A DNA stretch of 5,401 nt from Methylobacter sp. GTDB taxonomy: Bacteria; Pseudomonadota; Gammaproteobacteria; Methylococcales; Methylomonadaceae. Under the pieces are notes generated by a model. It ran no database searches. It had not been told where the DNA came from and worked only from the letters and a program-made list of their open reading frames with translations. The DNA lies in contig JAQTLI010000235.1 in NCBI GenBank assembly GCA_028714995.1, positions 1 to 5,401 of the forward strand. Direction: 5' to 3'. Position numbers and translations under genes: made by a program. Positions 1 through 3,642 of the stretch are shown here, piece by piece (position 1 is the first letter of the stretch; each line of letters starts with the position of its first letter).

Positions 1-368
1 GCCTCATTGTTCATAAAGAACAGAACGTAATCGAACGATTGTACCCCGGCTTGCAGCCCGAATGAGCCGGTAATGATATTGTAATAGCCCGCCGTCCGGC
101 CTCTCTTTCGCAAAGCGCCTTTCCCGTACTGAGCCCCACCAATGAAGCCGGCCTTGACGACATTCGGAAATACAAGGATGCCCTTCGCCTTATGCGCCAG
201 TAGCTTGGCCGAAGGCGTGGTTTCGTAAAGCTTCGCCAGGGCGGCATCCACATCACGATCGATCTGGGCCGCAGACGCTGGATCCCATTGGCTGCCGCCG
301 GTGGACTGGCAGGCGGTCAGCATCGAAACGGCGATTAAAATCAAGTAGAACATCAGGTTGGTTTTCAT
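1..368 (-). CDS. YSC84/SYLF lipid-binding-type lipoprotein, 3' end outside window
   Basis: The first 122 residues are present and the C-terminus lies beyond the left edge. The protein opens with a lipoprotein signal peptide: MKTN, then a hydrophobic stretch ending in the lipobox LTAC, so Cys20 would be the lipidated residue. After a short linker comes the start of a SYLF (YSC84-like) domain. Diagnostic segments are KAKGILVFPNVVKAGF (about 57-72), the glycine-rich GGAQYGKGAL, the RTAGYYNI segment and GSFGLQAGVQSFDYVLFFM just before the edge. SYLF domains bind phosphoinositides in eukaryotes; bacterial members are secreted or periplasmic lipoproteins of uncertain role. The start is well supported, because AGGAG lies at 376-380, seven bases before ATG. 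It is the last gene visible in the minus-strand cluster, 97 bases after the DUF4239 gene. Family assignment is firm; the function is not known. Confidence 0.92.
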   Translation of the reverse strand, partial: MKTNLMFYLILIAVSMLTACQSTGGSQWDPASAAQIDRDVDAALAKLYETTPSAKLLAHKAKGILVFPNVVKAGFIGGAQYGKGALRKRGRTAGYYNIITGSFGLQAGVQSFDYVLFFMNNE

Positions 369-375
369 ATGGATT

Positions 376-380
376 CTCCT
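376..380 (-). promoter_or_regulatory. Ribosome binding site of the YSC84-like gene
   Basis: Read on the minus strand the sequence is AAAAGGAG, then seven bases, then the ATG at 368. This is a near-consensus Shine-Dalgarno and fixes the start of the lipoprotein gene. Confidence 0.75.
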
Positions 381-421
381 TTTGATTTCGTAAGTTTGTA
401 TTGAATTGCGGGTTATTCATC

Positions 422-436
422 ATTGACTCCGTCAAT
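422..436. repeat. Perfect inverted repeat ATTGAC-TCC-GTCAAT
   Basis: Six-base perfect arms surround a three-base centre, in the gap between the DUF4239 gene and the YSC84-like gene, about 55 bases upstream of the latter's start. No run of Ts follows on either strand, so it does not look like an intrinsic terminator. It could be an operator for a dimeric regulator or a small mRNA hairpin. A repeat of this size can also occur by chance. Confidence 0.35.
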
Positions 437-465
437 ATTCGATTGCCGGTTTGTGATTTTCAAAT

Positions 466-1242
466 TCATTCCATCGTTTTCCTCAGGTCCACTAACACCT
501 GATCCACAGTATCGATCCGGATCAGGCCAACCCGTGGATACTCGATATCGAGTATTACAAATACCGTGCTTGCAATGATGGCGGCGAATACCACCACATT
601 GACCCAATTGCGCCCCAGGGCGCCTTCCGTCTCATAGCCGACTAATACTGAGCACATCAACGCCAAGCCGAATAGCATTCCGAAGATTACGGTCGGTGGG
701 TGCATCACCAGCGAAGTGGTGGTGCGTAGGTTGGCAATGTCGAACATTTCATTCAAAGCCGCCAGCAGTAAGGTGCTAGCCGGAACCGATCCCGACGCCT
801 GACAAGCTTTGACCGCCATCGGCCAGATTTGGCCTTGCAGCGTACTGGCTAAGGCAATGGCAGCTTGGGAGGCTTTTATATCGGGCAGCTTTTGAATCAT
901 ATCCAAACGCGCATCCAGGTATTGCCGGAACAAAGCCCGCAGTGCTGGCTGTGCCTCGACCGGTAACAAGTTCAAGCGCAGGTAAGCGGTTCCGATGGCA
1001 TTCGCCTCTTCTATCACCAATTCTCGGCGATGGTCGAATCGTGAAGCAGCCCCGGAGAAAGTAAAGGCAATGAGCAAACCCAGCAACGCATAGACAGCAC
1101 CGTCGAATAGCACTGAGGAAGTTCTGTCACTTTTCAATTCCGGCAACCATCGAACACCCATATGCCTACCAATCTCAAAGGCAAGCAGTATGCCGAAAAA
1201 TAACCCCACTGAAGATAACAGCACAACGCTAACGTGACTCAT
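466..1242 (-). CDS. DUF4239 (bestrophin-like domain) integral membrane protein
   Basis: The product has 258 residues from the chosen start. Four membrane segments are visible: about 5-25, 46-66, 183-203 and 212-232, with a long soluble loop of some 115 residues between the second and third. The hallmark of the family sits right after helix 2, with GAASRFDHRRELVIEEANAI followed by GTAYLRL; the C-terminus carries DIEYPRVGLIRID. These match the DUF4239 family, described as bestrophin-like because of its similarity to anion-channel proteins. Transport activity has not been shown here and is only inferred. The frame stays open upstream to 1311, but I prefer the ATG at 1242 because GGTGGAG lies 11 bases before it and hydrophobic helix 1 starts directly after it. 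An ATG at 1263 (MGGVNQ) is the alternative. It follows the SpoIIAA-like gene by 120 bases and precedes the YSC84-like gene by 97. Confidence 0.85.
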   Translation of the reverse strand: MSHVSVVLLSSVGLFFGILLAFEIGRHMGVRWLPELKSDRTSSVLFDGAVYALLGLLIAFTFSGAASRFDHRRELVIEEANAIGTAYLRLNLLPVEAQPALRALFRQYLDARLDMIQKLPDIKASQAAIALASTLQGQIWPMAVKACQASGSVPASTLLLAALNEMFDIANLRTTTSLVMHPPTVIFGMLFGLALMCSVLVGYETEGALGRNWVNVVVFAAIIASTVFVILDIEYPRVGLIRIDTVDQVLVDLRKTME

Positions 1243-1362
1243 ATTTTGATTTACTCCACCCATTGTAATTTCCAGGTATCGCCGAATCGGTCGGGTATAG
1301 ACTCGGTACACAACAAATCCGCTCTCTTCCCTGACACCAGATTATGAAACTGCATCTCCCGT

Positions 1363-1722
1363 TCATGCGCGCACCCAACGTTCGGCTTCCTTCAATGAGG
1401 AAGTAGGAAAGAATTCAACCTCTGTAGCGCGAAGTCCTTTTCCGGTAAACATTAAGACTTGCTCCTTCCAGCGTTCATCGCCCACAATCGCCATCTTTAC
1501 AATAGAATCGCCATAGCCCGTCAGGAAGCCGACATCACCCCACTCCTCGCCTTTTTCCCAGCCCTCGAAATTTTCAGCCATCACTAACAGCCTCGGCTTC
1601 ACGCCGCGATCAATCAAATCGCCGGCCACTTTTTGCAATTCCTTCTGGTCAGCCAGCCTCATGACGCCAGAAATACGGACACGTATTATCTCGTTATCGT
1701 TTTCCAAAATTTCGTAAGCCAT
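1363..1722 (-). CDS. SpoIIAA-like (STAS fold, formerly DUF3478) small protein
   Basis: A 119-residue soluble protein with no signal peptide or membrane segment. It alternates strands and helices in the way of SpoIIAA/STAS-like proteins of the PF11964 type: an N-terminal strand pair (YEILENDNEIIRVRISGVM), a helix (LADQKELQKVAGDLIDRG), the strand PRLLVMAENFEGWE, and a second half with VKMAIVGDERWKEQVLMFTG and a C-terminal VEFFPTSSLKEAERWVRA. The pattern 'AIVGD.RW' followed by 'FFP....EAERW' is typical of this family. Members are proposed to interact with or be recruited to membranes or lipids, but no reaction is established. I see no clear equivalent of the phosphorylated Asp-Ser pair of sporulation SpoIIAA. 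The start is supported by AGG seven bases before the ATG. It lies 47 bases downstream of the membrane-protein gene, so cotranscription is likely. Confidence 0.85.
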   Translation of the reverse strand: MAYEILENDNEIIRVRISGVMRLADQKELQKVAGDLIDRGVKPRLLVMAENFEGWEKGEEWGDVGFLTGYGDSIVKMAIVGDERWKEQVLMFTGKGLRATEVEFFPTSSLKEAERWVRA

Positions 1723-1769
1723 TAATTAACCTATTCTGGTACCATTGTTGGTAGCTAAACTCTTGCTTC

Positions 1770-2297
1770 TTATTTGGGTTCGGAATCTGCTCCGGCTGTT
1801 TCGGGCGGTGCCGTAACCAGCCGGCGAAGCGTCCCCTCACCGAGACGGCGGTCAAGCCCGGCGTACAGGTGATATACAAAAAACGTTAAACCGACGCAGA
1901 GTACCTTGGCAAGCATGATGTTCCGATTTCTATGCTCCCACACATCCGAAATAGCTTGGCCGAGCGTACCGATCTCCCAATAAGCCTCGATTAGTTTCTC
2001 CAGGTACAGGACTACAAACGTCGCCAGGATATAAACCAGCGTCTTGTAGACGGCGGCCAGTCCCAGGGGAAAACTGGCGTCGAATCGGCTGCCTACATGC
2101 GTCGCGTCGAGAACGATCACGATTTTCGCGGCGATGAGCGCGCTGACGGCCGCTGCCGATATGGCGTGGACTTCGACCTGGTATTCGGCCAGAAAAAGTT
2201 TCTTTAGCGTCAGCAATACCCCGAAACTAAAGAAAAAGTAGAGAGCAACCAAGCCCACTTCTTTGATTTCATGTTTCAATGCCTTTAATAGTTTCAT
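1770..2297 (-). CDS. Conserved-type membrane protein of unknown function, four predicted helices
   Basis: A 175-residue protein that I cannot assign to a named family. The N-terminus is short, charged and amphipathic (MKLLKALKHEIKEVG). Hydrophobic segments lie at about 13-31 (LVALYFFFSFGVLLTLKKLF), 45-64 (SAAAVSALIAAKIVIVL), 81-103 (VYKTLVYILATFVVLYLEK) and 127-146 (MLAKVLCVGLTFFVYHLY). Charged connecting pieces include LDATHVGSRFDAS and DVWEHRNRN; the hydrophilic tail ends LGEGTLRRLVTAPPE. The layout resembles uncharacterised proteobacterial membrane proteins with the same MKLLKALK...VGLV...F start and LGEG...L tail, but this is from memory. AAGAGA lies just upstream of the ATG as a modest ribosome binding site. 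The small exported-protein frame ends only 14 bases before it, so the two are almost certainly on one transcript. Confidence 0.78.
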   Translation of the reverse strand: MKLLKALKHEIKEVGLVALYFFFSFGVLLTLKKLFLAEYQVEVHAISAAAVSALIAAKIVIVLDATHVGSRFDASFPLGLAAVYKTLVYILATFVVLYLEKLIEAYWEIGTLGQAISDVWEHRNRNIMLAKVLCVGLTFFVYHLYAGLDRRLGEGTLRRLVTAPPETAGADSEPK

Positions 2298-2311
2298 GGC
2301 TTTTTCTCTTC

Positions 2312-2502
2312 TCAGCGATTGACAACTTCATTCACATTCACATGGATTTCTTCGGTCTTATCTTCTTCATACTTCATTTTGGGAACAGTACCGTGCTATC
2401 GATTCCGGCTGGTTGCGTAACGTTCTTCTTTACACTAGCCGCTTCGCTGTTTATTAAAGTCAGGATGATCAAACTTGCAATAGCGAGTACCTGTTTTTTC
2501 AT
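2312..2502 (-). CDS. Small exported protein, reading frame interrupted or shifted at 2377 (two overlapping ORFs)
   Basis: The first ORF (2374-2502, 42 residues) starts MKKQVLAIASLIILTLINSEAAS, a good Sec signal peptide with a likely cut after SEA or EAA. It has a strong ribosome binding site (AGAGGG, seven bases before ATG). It ends ...STVLFPK-TGA. The TGA overlaps by four bases (ATGA) an ATG that opens a second ORF (2312-2377, 21 residues, MKYEEDKTEEIHVNVNEVVNR), which stops just before the ribosome binding site of the next gene. The 0-frame codons before the stop are TTC CCA AAA TGA, so the heptamer C CCA AAA fits the X-XXY-YYZ slippery pattern. A -1 slip, or one extra A in the A4 run, would join both pieces into a 63-residue exported protein with an acidic tail. 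A translationally coupled pair, a programmed frameshift, a real mutation and a base-call error are all open. No family recognised. Confidence 0.6.
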
Positions 2503-2608
2503 TTGCCTACCCTCTGTTGGAATGCCAGAATTTTGTTGGTTAGGGATGATTATTCGTTAGATTCGATTATCTGCATGCCTGGACAGCCTCAAGGTGAAAA
2601 GGAAAGTA
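2503..2608. other. Intergenic gap upstream of the small exported protein
   Basis: About 106 bases without a supported gene. A transcript for the leftward cluster could start here, but I see no convincing -35/-10 pair on the minus strand. The only clear signal is the AGAGGG ribosome binding site at its left end. Confidence 0.4.
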
Positions 2609-2932
2609 TTAGGTGTCGAATTCCTCCCTTTGAGGGACGTTGAAACTTTTGGGAATGTTGGCCAGATTGAAATCTATAATAGCCTGGAAATTGACTGGTG
2701 GCAGTTGGACATTCAGGCTCTGTCCGGCCAGGTAGACTTGTTCCCGATAAAAACTTTTCATGGCGTCTCGCGTAAATGCCGGCATTACGTCGCGAACCAG
2801 ATAGCCCACTCCGGGCAGACCGACCACTTCGACTTTTTCGGTCAATTGCTGAGGAACGGCGGAATGCCGAATGGGCGCAGAGCAACCCGCAAAGAGTGAA
2901 CGTTATGACAACAAGAACCGATATAATTTCAT
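2609..2932 (-). pseudogene. Remnant of a patatin-like phospholipase lipoprotein: nonsense codon in the signal peptide and catalytic domain lost
   Basis: One frame reads MKLYRFLLS, then TAA at 2903-2905, then RSLFAGCSAPIRHSAVPQQ and LTEKVEVVGLPGVGYLVRDV, with MPAFTRDAMKSFYREQVYLA and LPPVNFQAI following. If the TAA were a sense codon (one change from TTA, Leu), the start would be a textbook lipoprotein signal with lipobox FAGC. The following 'RHSAVPQ.LTEK..V.GLPGV.Y' and 'REQ.YLA...LPPVNFQAI' agree with the N-terminal lead of bacterial patatin-like phospholipase lipoproteins, where the next residues should be the oxyanion motif SGGGDNGAFG and later GxSxG. Here the similarity stops at about 2680 and unrelated residues lead to a TAA at 2609. 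No hydrolase motif follows, so the product cannot be an active phospholipase. The ribosome binding site before the ATG at 2932 is poor. An overlapping longer frame on the same strand (2589-2996) is arginine/serine-rich and looks like a shadow. The patatin link is from remembered family sequences. Confidence 0.65.
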
Positions 2933-3042
2933 CGTTCATCATCTGGCTATTACCGCCTGTTTTATGAATCTTGCGCATAAAACCGGACCCTCCCATGACA
3001 CGAAGTTAGACTGCTGGCTTGACTAAAACATATTTCGACCTG

Positions 3043-3218
3043 TTATTTAACGTAACTCGAGGATAAATTGTGGTCCGAAGTCAGCTCTCTTTGTAATTCC
3101 TTAGCTATAGTTCGAGCAGCCCCCTCACCTGCCCAGCAAATTCGAGCCCATGTATTTCCTTGATAAACCGAAATCGGCAGTCGGGAGGCTCGGTCGATGG
3201 TTCATAAGTGATTGTCAT
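3043..3218 (-). pseudogene. Small ORF of unknown function with a frameshift near its start
   Basis: At 3218 an ATG follows a good ribosome binding site (GAGAGG at 3224-3229, five bases upstream). Read straight, it gives MTITYEP... and a poor 37-residue product ending at 3105. A neighbouring frame, open from 3201 to the TAA at 3043, gives a much more protein-like sequence: TIDRASRLPISVYQG, then NTWARICWAGEGAART, then IAKELQRELTSDHNLSSSYVK. It has no start of its own and a TGA at 3202-3204. One missing base around 3200-3206 would connect MTITY to TIDRAS and give a basic soluble protein of about 58 residues. The pattern 'YQGNTWARICWAGEGAARTIA.EL' looks conserved in character, but I cannot name a family. 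Cause could be mutation or an assembly error. Confidence 0.5.
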
Positions 3219-3275
3219 GTTTTCCTCTCAACTATAGAAGGTAGTTTGGCTTATTGTTGTTGAGTGACATACGCA

Positions 3276-3302
3276 AACAAAGGCGTAAATTGTTTCTTTG
3301 TT
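3276..3302. repeat. Inverted repeat AACAAAG / CTTTGTT with 13-base spacer
   Basis: Perfect seven-base arms lie about 60 bases upstream of the start at 3218 on the minus strand. They could form an operator or a leader hairpin for the small ORF. In AT-rich sequence such a repeat could also be coincidental. Confidence 0.25.
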
Positions 3303-3465
3303 AAGCGAGTATTGTGTTGCTGTTCTTAAATCTTTTGATCCTTATGAAATAAAAAACTAGTGCCTATTTTCTATTCTAAGGAGAAAGGCGAGAAAAAAAT
3401 ATTAGTATAGTTACCTATAATCTATGACAAATGAAGTGGCTAAACTTAAGATAAATTTATCCAGT

Positions 3466-3585
3466 TTAAGAATTGGCATATTTGCACATCCTCAGTATGT
3501 TTGATCGCTTAATATGACAGAACCGTAAAAAAAATTGTCCTTGAGTAAGCTCGCTCAAGGAAATTATGATGTCCATTATGACCAT
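3466..3585 (-). CDS. Possible 39-residue leader-like ORF antisense to the sensor leader
   Basis: GGGGAGG at 3595-3601 is one of the strongest Shine-Dalgarno-like sequences in the window and lies nine bases before an ATG at 3585. The encoded peptide, MVIMDIIISLSELTQGQFF and LRFCHIKRSNILRMCKYANS, has a hydrophobic start and a basic end and matches nothing I recognise. The hairpin and T run at 3523-3561 fall inside the ORF, so an RNA ending there would carry only the first half. That arrangement resembles a leader peptide with an attenuator, but it may be fortuitous. The same frame is open upstream to 3720. Confidence 0.2.
   Translation of the reverse strand: MVIMDIIISLSELTQGQFFLRFCHIKRSNILRMCKYANS
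3473..3501 (+). promoter_or_regulatory. Candidate sigma-70 promoter for the sensor kinase gene
   Basis: TTGGCA at 3473-3478 matches the -35 consensus at five of six positions. It is 17 bases from TATGTT at 3496-3501, a four-of-six -10 match. It would give a leader of roughly 100-120 bases that includes the 3538-3561 hairpin. Evidence is by motif only. Confidence 0.3.
3523..3561 (-). terminator. Hairpin plus eight Ts: intrinsic terminator reading leftward
   Basis: TCCTTGAG at 3538-3545 pairs perfectly with CTCAAGGA at 3554-3561, giving an eight-base stem and eight-base loop. On the minus strand the stem is followed by CAA and eight Ts, the form of a Rho-independent terminator. There is no T run in the plus direction. 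No ordinary minus-strand gene lies upstream of it, since that region is the 5' end of the plus-strand sensor gene. It would therefore end an antisense or very short transcript. In the plus mRNA the same hairpin would sit in the sensor gene's leader. Confidence 0.5.
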
Positions 3586-3615
3586 GCCAGAATTCCTCCC
3601 CAAAAATGACAAATG

Positions 3616-3642
3616 AAGATAACTTAATGAAATACCTGTCAA
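3616..3642 (-). promoter_or_regulatory. Possible antisense promoter inside the sensor gene's 5' end
   Basis: On the minus strand a perfect -35 hexamer TTGACA (3637-3642) is followed after 15 bases by TATCTT (3616-3621), a four-of-six -10. The spacing is shorter than ideal. It points toward the leftward terminator at 3523-3561 and would yield an RNA of about 85 bases. Speculative. Confidence 0.25.

Larger units (their letters stand above)
3219..3605. other. AT-rich divergent intergenic region
   Basis: About 390 bases separate the minus-strand small ORF and the plus-strand sensor gene. The composition is clearly richer in A and T than the flanks. It contains a 7-base inverted repeat (3276-3302), a perfect TATAAT at 3416-3421 without a good -35 partner, a start-region repeat (3424-3436), a palindrome ATAAATTTAT (3451-3460), a candidate plus-strand promoter (3473-3501) and a minus-strand hairpin with a T run (3523-3561). 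Apart from these I see no gene with convincing coding character. Confidence 0.6.
3424..3618 (+). repeat. Direct repeat of ATGACAAATGAAG (3424-3436 and 3606-3618)
   Basis: The same 13 bases occur twice, 182 bases apart. The second copy is the possible upstream start of the sensor gene (MTNEDNLMKYLSSCRW). The first opens a 26-codon ORF beginning MTNEVAKLKINLSSLRI and ending with TGA at 3502. The two peptides share MTNE, a Lys and LSS-x-R in similar positions, which suggests a partial duplication of the gene's 5' end. The base-level match beyond the 13-mer is weak, so chance is not excluded. Confidence 0.35.

Noticed and set aside
1282..1290. CCGAATCGG palindrome in the gap between the STAS-like and DUF4239 genes
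   Set aside because: Too short to mean anything on its own, with no T run and no repeat elsewhere.
2279..2560. Plus-strand 93-residue ORF (MPLIVSWLFLFSAIDNF...)
   Set aside because: It is the antisense of the small exported protein; its hydrophobic look comes from the complement of the Lys/Glu-rich codons, and it has no ribosome binding site.
2594..2899. Plus-strand 101-residue ORF over the patatin remnant
   Set aside because: The minus strand has a lipobox and family-like sequence; the plus frame resembles nothing and has no convincing start signal.
2589..2996. Longer minus-strand 135-residue ORF in another frame over the remnant
   Set aside because: After a hydrophobic start it becomes Arg/Ser-rich and low in complexity, typical of a shadow frame; the patatin-like signal is in the neighbouring frame.
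3471..3490. Possible sigma-54 promoter (TTGGCATATTTGCAC)
   Set aside because: The GG and GC pairs are too close for the required -24/-12 spacing.
2618..3600. 11-base repeat GAATTCCTCCC at 2618 and 3590
   Set aside because: A shared 11-mer is expected by chance in a window of this size and the flanks do not match.
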